30,616 nt of DNA from CAZPHI01 sp964586425 (GTDB taxonomy: Bacteria > Bacillota > Clostridia > Lachnospirales > Lachnospiraceae), in assembly GCA_964586425.1 (NCBI GenBank), contig CAZPHI010000026.1, positions 1 through 30,616 of the forward strand. Reading direction: 5' to 3'. This document shows, piece by piece, positions 1 through 8,549 of this stretch (positions within the stretch are counted from its first letter, which is position 1; every line of letters begins with the position of its first letter). The notes under the pieces are model-generated. The model had not been told where the DNA came from. It did not search any database and saw only the letters and a list, made by a program, of their open reading frames with translations. The position numbers were made by a program, and so were the translations under genes.

Positions 1-54
1 TTGTATTTTCAATTAATTCTTATGATTCTCTATTGCTTCGTGAAAGAACCCTGT

Positions 55-405
55 CTAATCAAGCATATCATTCTCGCTTAGGATTTCATGAACAGCTATT
101 CTAAACTGGTCAGCTCCTGTGATACCAACAAAACGACATCCATAAAGTGTATCCTTTGAGCCTTTATTCTCCATTCTAACAATTTCAATAACTGCATCAA
201 ACTTCTCTTTACCCCATAATTCAACCTTTGTATTATACACGCCATTCAATTTAAGAATTTGTGAAGTTGTGAATGCCATTCCATCTTGTGATATATTAAC
301 TACATCAACAGATAAGGATTCATCGGTAATTCCATCGGTGTTTGCAATACCTTTTAATTCGATAGTAACATTAATTGACATTCTAAGTGCTCTTCTCTTC
401 TCCAT
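55..405 (-). CDS. PilZ-domain protein, likely c-di-GMP receptor
   Basis: A 116-residue single-domain PilZ protein. Both halves of the cyclic-di-GMP binding signature are visible: an N-terminal RxxxR (RRALR, residues 3-7) and NISQDG (an [D/N]xSxxG motif, about residues 37-42), so it should bind the nucleotide. It has no fused output domain and no membrane segment, so it probably acts in the cytoplasm by contacting a partner that the sequence does not name. The ATG at 405 follows GGGAGG with 5 nt spacing. It is the last gene of the pheS-pheT-queA run, 24 nt after queA on the same strand, with no terminator between them. No terminator is visible between its stop and the window edge. Domain call is firm; the partner is unknown. 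Confidence 0.85.
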   Translation of the reverse strand: MEKRRALRMSINVTIELKGIANTDGITDESLSVDVVNISQDGMAFTTSQILKLNGVYNTKVELWGKEKFDAVIEIVRMENKGSKDTLYGCRFVGITGADQFRIAVHEILSENDMLD

Positions 406-429
406 AATTACCTCCCATAATGGTATACT

Positions 430-1542
430 CTAATCATCAATTTCTTCATTGGTAATGAACATAGCATCACCAAAACTGAAGAATCTGTACTTCTCTTCAA
501 CCGCAATCTTATACGCATTCAACACATGTTCTCTGCCTGCAAGTGCAGACACAAGCATTACCAAAGTTGACTCTGGCAAATGGAAATTAGTAATAAGGCA
601 GTCTACTGTCTTGAACTTATATCCTGGATAGATGAATATCTCAGTCCAACCACTGCATGGTTCGATACTTCCATCTTCCTTTGCAGCTGACTCTAATGTT
701 CTTGAGCTTGTTGTTCCAACTGATATGATACGTCCGCCATTAGTTCTAGCCTTATTTATTTTATCGGCAGCTTCCTTATCAATCATATAGAACTCTGAAT
801 GCATATGATGTTCAAGAATATTATCAACCTTAACCGGGCGAAATGTTCCTAAACCAACATGTAGTGTAACACTTGCAATATCAACGCCCTTAGCTTTAAT
901 CGCCTCTAATAATTCCTTAGTGAAGTGAAGCCCAGCTGTTGGTGCCGCTGCTGAGCCCTCATGCTTAGCATATACAGTCTGATAGCGGTTCTTATCCTGA
1001 AGTTTGTGCGTAATATATGGTGGCAAAGGCATCTGTCCAAGATCATCCAGAATCTCTTCAAATATTCCTTCATATTCAAAATGAATAAGTCTGTTGCCTT
1101 CTTCCACTACATCTATTACTTCTGCGACAAGCTTTCCACCGCCAAATATAATCCTAGTTCCAGGTTTTGCCTTCTTACCTGGCTTAACAAGCACTTCCCA
1201 GACATCATTCATATCTTCTTTGCGCTTTAGCAGAAGAACTTCGATTGCAGCTCCTGTTCCTTCTCGTTCACCAATCAGACGTGCTGGTATAACCTTTGTA
1301 TCGTTAATTACAAGACAGTCTCCTGGATTAAGATAATTAATAATGTCTTTGAATATCTTATGATGAACTGTTCCAGTTGTCTTGTTCAAAACCATAAGTC
1401 TTGAACTTGATCTGTCTGAAAGAGGATCCTGAGCTATCAGCTCTTCTGGAAGGTCATAATAATAATCATGAACATTCATAGTATTCTCCGGTATCACACC
1501 GGTTGTTGTAACATTAACATTACCTGATGTATTCTCGCTCAT
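430..1542 (-). CDS. queA: S-adenosylmethionine:tRNA ribosyltransferase-isomerase QueA
   Basis: QueA transfers and isomerises the ribosyl part of SAM onto 7-aminomethyl-7-deazaguanine in tRNA, giving epoxyqueuosine at the wobble position. The family blocks are clear: YYYDLPEELIAQDPL near the N-terminus, SSRLMVL, GDCLVINDTKVIPARL, AAPTAGLHFT, VTLHVGLGTFRPV, and TNFHLPESTLVMLVSAL near the end. Two starts compete. The ATG at 1542 has AGGAG 7 nt upstream and adds a 21-residue polar extension. The ATG at 1479 (MNVHDYYYD) has its own GGAG 7 nt upstream and gives the usual 349-residue family length. The gene follows pheT by 76 nt and precedes the PilZ gene by 24 nt. No other queuosine gene is in the window. 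Confidence 0.95.
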   Translation of the reverse strand: MSENTSGNVNVTTTGVIPENTMNVHDYYYDLPEELIAQDPLSDRSSSRLMVLNKTTGTVHHKIFKDIINYLNPGDCLVINDTKVIPARLIGEREGTGAAIEVLLLKRKEDMNDVWEVLVKPGKKAKPGTRIIFGGGKLVAEVIDVVEEGNRLIHFEYEGIFEEILDDLGQMPLPPYITHKLQDKNRYQTVYAKHEGSAAAPTAGLHFTKELLEAIKAKGVDIASVTLHVGLGTFRPVKVDNILEHHMHSEFYMIDKEAADKINKARTNGGRIISVGTTSSRTLESAAKEDGSIEPCSGWTEIFIYPGYKFKTVDCLITNFHLPESTLVMLVSALAGREHVLNAYKIAVEEKYRFFSFGDAMFITNEEIDD

Positions 1543-1553
1543 TTTAACTCCTA

Positions 1554-1615
1554 TTGACGCAAGAACCCCCTGCCACTTAAGACACGGGGCTTTCCTGCTA
1601 TTATAAATTTGTCAA
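1554..1615 (-). other. Stable hairpin between pheT and queA
   Basis: In the minus-strand transcript, GCAGGAA and UUCUUGC pair (7 bp with one U·G), and CCCC and GGGG pair above them after a 2-nt bulge. UG/CA pairs close a CUUAAG-containing loop. Outside, UUGAC and GUCAA could extend the base. It lies just upstream of the queA ribosome binding site. There is no U-run on the 3' side, so it is not a typical intrinsic terminator. An mRNA processing or stabilising element, or a partial attenuator, is possible. Confidence 0.45.
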
Positions 1616-1618
1616 GAA

Positions 1619-4036
1619 TTAAGCACGAAGCTCAATTCCCATACCTGAAAGATCTTTTAATATCTTCTCCATTATATCATTAATTTCTTTATCTTCAAGT
1701 GTTCTATCAGCAGCTCTAAAAGAAATTGAGTAAGCAACAGACTTGAATCCTTCTTTAATCTGTGAACCCTCATAGATATCGAAGAGTTTGAAGCTCTCAA
1801 GAAGCTTTCCACCACGTTTCTCGATAACCTGTTCAACAGTTCCTACCATTACATCCTTAGACATTACCATACTGATATCTCTTGTAACCGCTGGATACTT
1901 AGCAATACCTTTGTATTTTCTGTCAAATGTTGTTAATTCGATGATTTCCGGCATATCAAGCACCGCAATATACGCACGCTCGCCGATGCTGTAGTTATCA
2001 AGAACCTGTGGATGAACTTCTCCAAGGTAACCAATTACTTTTCCGTTGTATACAACATTTGCCTGGCGTCCTGGATGTAAGAAAGTTTTACCAGCCTTAG
2101 GGTCATATTCAGGTCTGATTCTCATACCAACTTTCTCAAGGAACTCTTCAACTACGCCCTTCATTGTAAAGAAATCGCCATCACCATAGAAACCAAGTGT
2201 AAACTGCATTCTTTCATCAGGAAGTTCTGTAACTGGAACCTGCTTTGGAATATATACATTACCTAATTCGTATAATTTAACATTCTTGTTTCTTCTATTA
2301 TAGTTTGTTGAAAGTGATGTAAGCATACCATTCAAAGAAACTGTTCTCATTACGCTGAAATCTTCTCCAAGTGGATTAGAGATTACTACTGTCTTTCTCT
2401 CTGCAGCGTCAGCTGGTAAGAGAAGTTTGTCGAATACCTTAGGGCTTTCGAATGAATATGTCATTGCCTGTGAAAATCCACAGAATTCAGCGATATCTCT
2501 TGCAACATTCTCAATTCTCATCTTGTATGAAAGCTTACCTGTTGTAGCTTCGCCTGTAGGAAGTGTTGTTGGGATATTAGCATATCCAAAGAATCTAGCT
2601 ACTTCTTCAGCGATATCTGCGTTGCATAAGAGATCCTGTCTGAATGTTGGAATAACAAGTTCATTGCTGTCCTTATCATATACAAGTTCAAGTCTTGCAA
2701 AATATTCCATCATATCTTCAACTGAAACATTAGTTCCAAGTAATTTGTTAATCTTTTCTGGCTGGAATTTGATTCTCTTCTCAGTTCTAACTTCTGGATA
2801 TACGTCAACCATTCCACCAACAACTTCACCAGCACCAAGTTCTGTAATTAACTGGCAAGCTCTGTTTATAGCAGCTTCAGCATTGTTAGGATCAAGTCCT
2901 TTTTCGAATTTACCTGAAGCATCTGTTCTCAAACCAACTCTCTTTGAAGAAAGTCTGATATTAGTTCCATCAAAACAAGCAGCTTCGAATACCATTGTCT
3001 TAACATCATCTGTAATCATTGAGTTTTCGCCACCCATAATACCAGCCATACCGATTGCTTTTTCGCCATCGCAAATCATAAGAACATTCTCATCCATTGT
3101 TCTTTCCTGACCATCAAGTGTTGTGAACTTCTCGCCCTTAGCAGCTCTTCTTACAACAATCTTCTTATCAGCAATTGTATCGTAATCATATGCATGCATT
3201 GGCTGACCGAATTCTTCCATAACATAATTAGTGATATCTACGATGTTGTTGATTGGTCTGATACCTGCAGAAGCAAGTCTTCTCTGCATCCACTCTGGTG
3301 ATGGAGCAAGCTTGATATTCTTAACCATTCTTGCTGTGTAACGTGGGCAAAGGTCTGTAGCTTCAACTTCTACCTTAAGATAGTCATTGATATTCTCGCT
3401 ATTCTCTGTAACAGTTACAACTGGAGCTATGAATGGCTTTGCAAATGTTGCAGCAGCCTCACGCGCAATGCCGAGCACGCTATAGCAGTCAACTCTATTT
3501 GATGTGATTTCATATTCAAATACAGCGTCGTTTAATCCAAGCATATCTACAGCATTGGCACCAATCTCTGCTGTATCTGGAAGAATGTAAAGGCCATCCT
3601 CTGGTGCATCTGGATAGAATTCTCTTGATGAGCCTAATTCTTCAATTGAGCACATCATACCAAAGCTTTCAACGCCTCTTAACTTACCTTTTTTGATTTT
3701 GATTCCGCCCGGTGTTCTTGAACCGTCATGACCACCTGCGACACGTCCGCCATCAAGTACAACTGGAACCTTAGCTCCTTCAAATACGTTAGCTGCGCCT
3801 GTTACAATCTGAACTGACTCTGTTCCTACATTAACCTGGCAAATAACTAATTTATCTGCATCCGGGTGTCTCTCTACTTTTGTTACCTGTCCTACCACGA
3901 TCTTATCAAGGTCAGCGTTAAGTCTTTCGAAGTTCTCAACCTTTGTGCCTGAAAGTGTCATGGCATCTCTGTATTCCTGATCTGTAACGTCTAATTCAGG
4001 AACATATGCTTTAATCCAATTTAATGATGTATTCAT
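1619..4036 (-). CDS. pheT: Phenylalanine--tRNA ligase beta subunit PheT
   Basis: The 805-residue beta subunit pairs with PheS as an alpha2-beta2 enzyme charging tRNA-Phe in the cytoplasm. Domain order is normal: an N-terminal tRNA-binding OB domain (about residues 40-150, with VVGQVTKVERHPDADKL), the B3/B4 editing core (DVTNYVMEEFGQPMHAYD, about 265-285), the B5 domain, a catalytic-like core, and a C-terminal ferredoxin-fold anticodon-binding domain (KYPAVTRDISMVM, about the last 95 residues). Length is typical. The only start codon consistent with the N-terminus is the ATG at 4036, but the strongest ribosome binding site (AGGAGG) lies 35 nt upstream, separated from it by a perfect hairpin (separate entry). 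It is downstream of pheS in the T-box operon. Confidence 0.97.
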   Translation of the reverse strand: MNTSLNWIKAYVPELDVTDQEYRDAMTLSGTKVENFERLNADLDKIVVGQVTKVERHPDADKLVICQVNVGTESVQIVTGAANVFEGAKVPVVLDGGRVAGGHDGSRTPGGIKIKKGKLRGVESFGMMCSIEELGSSREFYPDAPEDGLYILPDTAEIGANAVDMLGLNDAVFEYEITSNRVDCYSVLGIAREAAATFAKPFIAPVVTVTENSENINDYLKVEVEATDLCPRYTARMVKNIKLAPSPEWMQRRLASAGIRPINNIVDITNYVMEEFGQPMHAYDYDTIADKKIVVRRAAKGEKFTTLDGQERTMDENVLMICDGEKAIGMAGIMGGENSMITDDVKTMVFEAACFDGTNIRLSSKRVGLRTDASGKFEKGLDPNNAEAAINRACQLITELGAGEVVGGMVDVYPEVRTEKRIKFQPEKINKLLGTNVSVEDMMEYFARLELVYDKDSNELVIPTFRQDLLCNADIAEEVARFFGYANIPTTLPTGEATTGKLSYKMRIENVARDIAEFCGFSQAMTYSFESPKVFDKLLLPADAAERKTVVISNPLGEDFSVMRTVSLNGMLTSLSTNYNRRNKNVKLYELGNVYIPKQVPVTELPDERMQFTLGFYGDGDFFTMKGVVEEFLEKVGMRIRPEYDPKAGKTFLHPGRQANVVYNGKVIGYLGEVHPQVLDNYSIGERAYIAVLDMPEIIELTTFDRKYKGIAKYPAVTRDISMVMSKDVMVGTVEQVIEKRGGKLLESFKLFDIYEGSQIKEGFKSVAYSISFRAADRTLEDKEINDIMEKILKDLSGMGIELRA

Positions 4037-4077
4037 ATATATATGAAAATCTCCTATGTGAGATTTTCAATCCTCCT
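4037..4077 (-). promoter_or_regulatory. pheT translation-initiation region with intervening hairpin
   Basis: On the minus strand an AGGAGG (4077-4072) lies 35 nt before the pheT ATG. Between them is a perfect 10-bp stem, TGAAAATCTC (4069-4060) pairing with GAGATTTTCA (4053-4044), with a 6-nt loop. If the hairpin folds, the AGGAGG is brought to about 9 nt from the AUG, a normal spacing. A second GGAG inside the 3' arm is buried in the same fold and would be 14 nt from the AUG if open. There is no U-run, so a terminator is unlikely. Confidence 0.6.
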
Positions 4078-4105
4078 TTTCACGGTTTTATGTCTATAGA
4101 ATGTA

Positions 4106-5125
4106 TTAGAACTGACGTAAGAATCTTGCATCGTTCTCGTAAAGTAATCTCATATCATCGATTTCGTATTTTAATAAGGCGATACGCTCAAGACCTACAC
4201 CAAATGCAAATCCAACGTATTCTTCAGGATCTATTTTACTCATCTCAAGAACTCTAGGATGAACCATACCACATCCAAGAATCTCTATCCAGCCTTCACC
4301 TTTACACATTCTACAGCCCTTGCCACCACATTTGAAACAAGTAACATCCATCTCTGCACTTGGCTCTGTGAATGGGAAATGATGTGGTCTGAACTTAACT
4401 TTTGTCTCTGGTCCGAATAACTCTCTTGCGAATTCAGCAAGTGTTCCTTTAAGATCAGCGAAAGTGATGTTCTTATCAATTACAAGACCTTCAATCTGGT
4501 GGAATGAAGGTGAATGTGTTGCATCAACTTCATCAGCACGGAATACTCTACCAGGTGCGATCATTCTGATTGGAAGCTTTCCTTTTTCCATCTCATGAAC
4601 CTGAACTGGAGATGTCTGTGTTCTAAGTACGATTTTGTCATTAACATAGAATGTATCCTGCTCATCTTTTGCTGGATGGTTAGCTGGAATGTTAAGAGCT
4701 TCAAAGTTGTAATAATCATACTCAACTTCTGGTCCTTCAACAACTTCATAACCCATACCAACGAAGATTCTTTCAACTTCTTCCAAAGCGATTGTGTTAG
4801 GATGTCTATGTCCTACATTGTTCTTCTTAGCAGGAAGTGTAACATCGATAACTTCACTCTTTAACTTAGCATCTCTAATCTTTGCAGCTAATTCAGCTCT
4901 ATGTGCTTCAAGTACTTCTTCGATTGCTTCTCTTGTCTCATTAACAATCTGGCCTACTTTAGGTCTATCTTCTTTGGCAACATCTTTCATGCCTTTTAAT
5001 ACTTCTGTAAGCTCACCTTTCTTACCAAGAAATGCGACTTTAATCTCATTAAGTTTGTCGAGAGAGTCAGTGTCATTAATTTGTGACAATGCTTTTTCTC
5101 TGATTGCTTGTAATCTTTCTTTCAC
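4106..5125 (-). CDS. pheS: Phenylalanine--tRNA ligase alpha subunit PheS
   Basis: The 339-residue catalytic alpha subunit, a class II synthetase. An N-terminal coiled-coil region (about residues 1-90, rich in E, K and L) contacts tRNA. The catalytic core shows HPAKDEQDTFYV, LRTQTSPVQVHEME, the motif-2 block APGRVFRADEVDATHSPSFH, the cysteine-rich CFKCGGKGCRMCKG segment, and the motif-3 block FGVGLERIALLKY near the end. Length is normal for the family. The ATG at 5125 is preceded by GGAGG with about 6 nt spacing. It is the first gene of the operon, directly behind a Phe-type T-box leader, and its stop is 69 nt from the pheT start. Confidence 0.97.
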   Translation of the reverse strand: MKERLQAIREKALSQINDTDSLDKLNEIKVAFLGKKGELTEVLKGMKDVAKEDRPKVGQIVNETREAIEEVLEAHRAELAAKIRDAKLKSEVIDVTLPAKKNNVGHRHPNTIALEEVERIFVGMGYEVVEGPEVEYDYYNFEALNIPANHPAKDEQDTFYVNDKIVLRTQTSPVQVHEMEKGKLPIRMIAPGRVFRADEVDATHSPSFHQIEGLVIDKNITFADLKGTLAEFARELFGPETKVKFRPHHFPFTEPSAEMDVTCFKCGGKGCRMCKGEGWIEILGCGMVHPRVLEMSKIDPEEYVGFAFGVGLERIALLKYEIDDMRLLYENDARFLRQF

Positions 5126-5426
5126 AATAATTCCTCCATGTCTGAATATTTTTACAATAAAAAAACTTCGCTCCCAAAAGGGACGAAGTTATATTCCGCG
5201 GTACCACCCTGATTCCTGAATTAATACTCCAGGCTCTTAATTGCGAATAACGCTCGCTCACGTCATATCCTAGTCTGTTGAAACATTTCAAATATGAAGC
5301 TCCAGTGGGAAATTCGACAAATCCAAGAACTTAAGAGAACTCACAGCCAACGATTCTCTCTCTCTGCAAGAATTAAATCCATCTACTAACACTTTCATAG
5401 CTTTTATCTTTATAATCTTTATTTTG
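5126..5426 (-). promoter_or_regulatory. T-box leader (tRNA-Phe sensing) of pheST
   Basis: The leader transcript carries the T-box hallmarks in order. Stem I has an AGAGAGAG stretch and GGCTGTGAG (about 5363-5339) and a specifier region, GAATTTCCC at 5315-5307, that reads UUU or UUC; both are Phe codons. The universal antiterminator sequence GGGTGGTACCGCGG is at 5209-5196, and an intrinsic terminator follows at 5190-5159. Uncharged tRNA-Phe should bind the specifier and the GGUACCGCG bulge and let transcription continue into pheS. The specifier agrees with the downstream genes. Confidence 0.95.
5159..5190 (-). terminator. Intrinsic terminator of the T-box leader
   Basis: The minus-strand RNA forms AACUUCG / CGAAGUU (7 bp) plus CCC / GGG above a small internal loop, with a UUUU loop and a U-rich tail. 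It competes with the T-box antiterminator just upstream. Confidence 0.92.
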
Positions 5427-5432
5427 AGAACA

Positions 5433-5460
5433 AATATAATAGAATTTTATCACAAATCAA
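5433..5460 (-). promoter_or_regulatory. Promoter of the pheST-queA-PilZ operon
   Basis: Minus-strand TTGATT (5460-5455), a 16-nt spacer and TATATT (5438-5433) form a sigma-A type promoter. The predicted start near 5426 begins the T-box leader. Confidence 0.65.
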
Positions 5461-5479
5461 GATAAATACAAGAGGGAAT

Positions 5480-6043
5480 TTAGATGTTTTCTCTAATATC
5501 TGCAAATTTCTTGATTTTCTCCGGCTTATCCGGATGCTCTCCAATGAACTTCTCCATCCAAACCATGTCGTACCATCTTCCAAACTTGTATCCACAACTA
5601 TGGAATCTTCCAACTTGTTTATACCCAAGATGCTCATGAAATTCACAACTATTCTTCGTAAGATATTCATCTTCCACAACCGGATACCCTATACAAGCAT
5701 TGAGATTAATGATATTCTGCTTCGCCAACGCCTGCTCCAGTGCCTCATATAACTGTCTTCCAATCCCTTTATTCTTGCTATCTTTATCCATATAAATCGT
5801 AGTTTCAACTGCCCAATCATAGGCACTTCTCTCTTTGAATGCACCCGCATATGCATACCCTACAATTACTCCATCCACCTCTGTAACCAGATATGGATAG
5901 TGCTTTAGCGTATTCGTAATTCTTTGTTTGAATTCTTCAACCGATGGCACCTCATACTCGAAAGTAATTGCTGTATGTTCTACATAATATGAATATATCC
6001 TTAATAAGGCTACTGCATCATCTGGTGTTGCTATACGAATCAT
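5480..6043 (-). CDS. GNAT family N-acetyltransferase (phosphinothricin-acetyltransferase-like)
   Basis: A 187-residue acetyl-CoA dependent N-acetyltransferase of the group that includes phosphinothricin and methionine-sulfone/amino-acid acetyltransferases. Family marks are the opening IRIATPDDAVALLRIYSYYV, TAITFEYEVPSVEEF, the beta strand VIVGYAYAGAFKERSAYDW, the acetyl-CoA loop NKGIGRQLYEAL (Q/RxxGxG/A type), and the closing block HEHLGYKQVGRFHSCGYKFGRWYDMVWMEKF. The substrate cannot be fixed from sequence; this group often acts on small amines or amino-acid analogues. The ATG at 6043 has AGGAGG 6 nt upstream. It follows the small unknown gene at 6081 by 37 nt and probably shares its promoter at 6460-6432. 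Confidence 0.88.
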   Translation of the reverse strand: MIRIATPDDAVALLRIYSYYVEHTAITFEYEVPSVEEFKQRITNTLKHYPYLVTEVDGVIVGYAYAGAFKERSAYDWAVETTIYMDKDSKNKGIGRQLYEALEQALAKQNIINLNACIGYPVVEDEYLTKNSCEFHEHLGYKQVGRFHSCGYKFGRWYDMVWMEKFIGEHPDKPEKIKKFADIRENI

Positions 6044-6058
6044 TGTCTTCCTCCTGGA

Positions 6059-6090
6059 ATTCCTTTATCTCATCATTCCTTTATCTCATC
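6059..6090. repeat. 16-bp tandem duplication at the end of the small ORF
   Basis: The unit ATTCCTTTATCTCATC occurs twice head-to-tail (6059-6074 and 6075-6090, plus strand). On the coding (minus) strand it covers the last codons, the stop codon and the start of the spacer to the GNAT gene. It is a local slippage duplication. Confidence 0.9.
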
Positions 6091-6368
6091 AACGCTCTCA
6101 TTACATCTATCCCCGCCGACATCTCTTTTAACATCGGTAATTCTTGCACCATATACTCTTCTAATTTTCTCAGTTCATCTTCTGAAAATCCGTTATTCGA
6201 GATAATTCTGCAATCCGGAATCTTACCCTCTGCGCTTATCTCACTTCCTGCACTTTTCCCACCCTTTGAAAACAGCACAAAAGCATAGTGTTTGCCATCC
6301 TTTGTACACACTGGTGATACCGTCATATTGATATCCTTATCTAATGTATGTTCCTGCTCATTACTCAT
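6081..6368 (-). CDS. Small conserved-type protein of unknown function
   Basis: I do not recognise this 95-residue protein. It is soluble, with no signal or membrane segment. It has a beta-rich start (DINMTVSPVCTKDGKHYAFVLFSKGGKSAGSEISAEG) and a helical end (SEDELRKLEEYMVQELPMLKEMSAGIDVMRALMR). I take the ATG at 6368 as start; an upstream TTG at 6374 would add two residues and is only 5 nt from AGGA, so it cannot be excluded. A near-consensus promoter lies 64-92 nt upstream, and the GNAT gene follows by 37 nt, so the two are probably co-transcribed. The promoter, plausible ribosome binding site and compact operon support a real gene; no function is proposed. Confidence 0.7.
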   Translation of the reverse strand: MSNEQEHTLDKDINMTVSPVCTKDGKHYAFVLFSKGGKSAGSEISAEGKIPDCRIISNNGFSEDELRKLEEYMVQELPMLKEMSAGIDVMRALMR

Positions 6369-6406
6369 AATCAATCACATCCTGCTTTTTTTACTTTTAA
6401 TATCAT

Positions 6407-6460
6407 AAATACACGTATTTTATATGAATATATTATATCATTCGCGTATTTTAATGTCTA
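6407..6460 (-). promoter_or_regulatory. Promoter and dyad upstream of the small ORF-GNAT operon
   Basis: Minus-strand TAGACA (6460-6455), a 17-nt spacer and a perfect TATAAT (6437-6432) make a strong sigma-A promoter with a start near 6425. Just downstream of that start is a dyad, AAATAC-AC-GTATTT (6407-6420, plus-strand reading), a possible operator. Confidence 0.7.
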
Positions 6461-6467
6461 TCTTTCT

Positions 6468-8549
6468 TCATTTTTTAATATGTTTATTATGTACAAACCG
6501 TGCATCCGTTCTACCCATTGCATTAGCTTCATCTGAGAATACAAAGTAACTTGCTGCCTGTGCTGGTGTAAGCTGTTTTGCAAGAATCGCACCTGTCCAT
6601 GTATTAATACCCTCAACATCTGCTGTACGCTCTAATGTCTTAGTATAGAATCTCTGAACAAAACTTGTAACACCATAGTTTTTATCACGATTTTCTGTAA
6701 GTTCTATTGAACCCTTCTGGATTTCAAAATCTTCACAAATATCGCTAAATTCTTCAGAGCCCATAAACTGCTGAAGGATAAATGTTCTAGACACTCCGTT
6801 AGATAACACATCAAGCCACATCTCTAAGCCATCATTATCTGCATCTCTATCCATAATTGCCTGATACATAACTTTGATGAAATCTTCATCATTCAATTCT
6901 CTAGCTTTGAACTCATCACCTTCGATGAACATCTTCGCTACAATAGAGCCTGTAACTGGCTGACCCTCATACTCACCTGTAAGTAATGCTTGTGTCCAGA
7001 AGTTAAGTCCCTCTGTCTCTACATCTCTATTAAGGACAACTGTATACATACGTGAAACGAATGATTTAACCATTATTCGCTGATAATCAAATGTAAAATT
7101 ATTGAATAAAATATATGGAATATTATTTGTTGTTGCATATGTATGTGCTGCTGAATCCTGTTTACAAAAGATTGTTGCTGCATTACTATTTGATAATATC
7201 TGAGCCCACATTGAGTCAAATGTTGTTGCCGTTGGAGGTATTATAATCTTTGTAAGCTTTGCACAATCAGCAAATGCTCCACCATCAATTTTTGTTACTC
7301 CATTATTAATATACACTTCCTTAAGTGTTGCACAATTAGAGAATGCATTACTTCCAATTGTTCTAACACTCGCTGGTATAACAAGTGTTGTTATTGAATT
7401 ACAACCCTCAAAAGCATTTTTACCAATAGACTCTATTGTACTTGGGAATTTAATTGTTCTGATAGATTCTGTTCCCATAAACAAATAATCTGCAATAGCG
7501 GTTGGTGTTCCTGAGAATTTGATTTTATTTAACTTACCACATTCTTTAAAGTTATTTCCATATAATGAAACTCTTTGAAGTGTTGAAGGTATTGTTACAG
7601 ATTTAAGATTACTGCAACCATAGAATACATCATGTCCGAGTTCTTAAACGCCTTCAGGAATAACTACTTCTCTTAAGCCTGTACAACCATTGAATGCATT
7701 AGTTCCGATTTTAACTATTGTATCTGGAATTGTTATTGATTGAAGTGAATTTGTTCCCTCAAATAGATGTTCTGGAATCTCTGTTCTTGTTCCAGCAAAA
7801 GTAACATTGACAAGTCCACAATTACCACCAAATACATTACCATAGATTGAAACACTATTAACAGTTGAAGGAATTGTTATTGATGTAAGACTGCTACAAT
7901 CATAGAATGCAGCTTCGCCAAATTTTAATAAGCCTTCTGGAAGATTAACTTCTGAGAGTAATGTACACTGTGCAAAAGCACTTTTTCCAATCTCTGTAAC
8001 TGTTAAAGGAATTGTTATTGATTCAAGTTTATTCGCACCAGCGAATAGACGGTCTGGAATACTTGTTGGCTCGCCTGAGAAGTTAACCGCTGTTAATCCA
8101 CTGTTACCTGCAAAAATATTACCATATATTGAAACATCCTTTAATGTTGAAGGAATTGTAACTGTTGCTAATTTACTACAATTATAGAATGCAGCTTCGC
8201 CTATCTTAACTAAGCCTTCTGGTAATACAACATTCGTTAATCCTGTACAACCTGCAAAAGCATTCTTTCCAATCTCAGTAACTGTTGTTGGAATTGTAAT
8301 CTTTGTTATTGTACTCTTATTTGCGAATGCTGATTCTTCGATTTATGTTACACCATCAGGAATTACTACCTCTGTTGCTGTACCTGTGTAACTTTTTAAT
8401 ACTTTGTTTTCAATTATAAATCCTTGGGCTGCATAGTCAATTTCTGCTGCATATGAAACCACATTTGTTGCGAACACGTTCGCTGAAAGCACCATTGTTG
8501 CAACTGCTGTTACTACAAGAGCTTTCTTAATTAATTTCTTGTTAATCAT
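6468..8549 (-). pseudogene. Secreted BspA-like LRR_5 / DUF4214 surface protein, two in-frame stops
   Basis: One reading frame of 694 codons is open from 8549 to 6468 except for TAA at codon 69 (8345-8343) and TAA at codon 302 (7646-7644). The product would start with a signal peptide (MINKKLIKKALVVTAVATMV..., cleavage near VVSYAAE). It continues with LRR_5 repeats of the BspA type (about residues 40-450, IPxTVTxIGxxAFxxC units) and ends with three DUF4214 units, for example FVSRMYTVVLNRDVETEGL, FIKVMYQAIMDRDADNDGL and FVQRFYTKTLERTADVEGI. Such proteins are exported and thought to act in adhesion or matrix binding. Comparison with sister repeats shows both stops are one base from sense codons: GAA or AAA to TAA at codon 69, and TTA to TAA at codon 302. 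There is no frameshift. The start has AAAGG about 9 nt upstream. Loss of function by nonsense mutation is the simplest reading. Confidence 0.85.
7500..8345 (-). repeat. 282-bp tandem repeats in the LRR region
   Basis: A 282-bp period (94 codons, about four 23-residue LRR_5 units) is visible at DNA level. The string GTTGAAGG recurs at 7582, 7864 and 8146, and TAGAAT starting AF-strand blocks recurs at 7621, 7903 and 8185. Conservation at the base level suggests recent duplication or gene conversion. The edges given are approximate. Confidence 0.8.

Noticed and set aside
1587..1618. TTGACA/TATAAT-like words just after pheT on the minus strand as a queA promoter
   Set aside because: The two boxes are only 4 bases apart, so they cannot form one promoter.
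2427..3110. Long open frame on the plus strand opposite pheT (227 codons)
   Set aside because: Low-complexity Ser/Ile/Leu-rich translation, antisense to a certain gene, with no ribosome binding site.
6468..7484. A separate intact DUF4214 protein starting inside the LRR frame at 7484
   Set aside because: No ribosome binding site or signal peptide fits this start; it is the rest of the disrupted LRR gene.
7500..8345. Regular repeats as a CRISPR array
   Set aside because: The 282-bp units are coding LRR repeats in one frame, with no short palindromic repeats or spacers.
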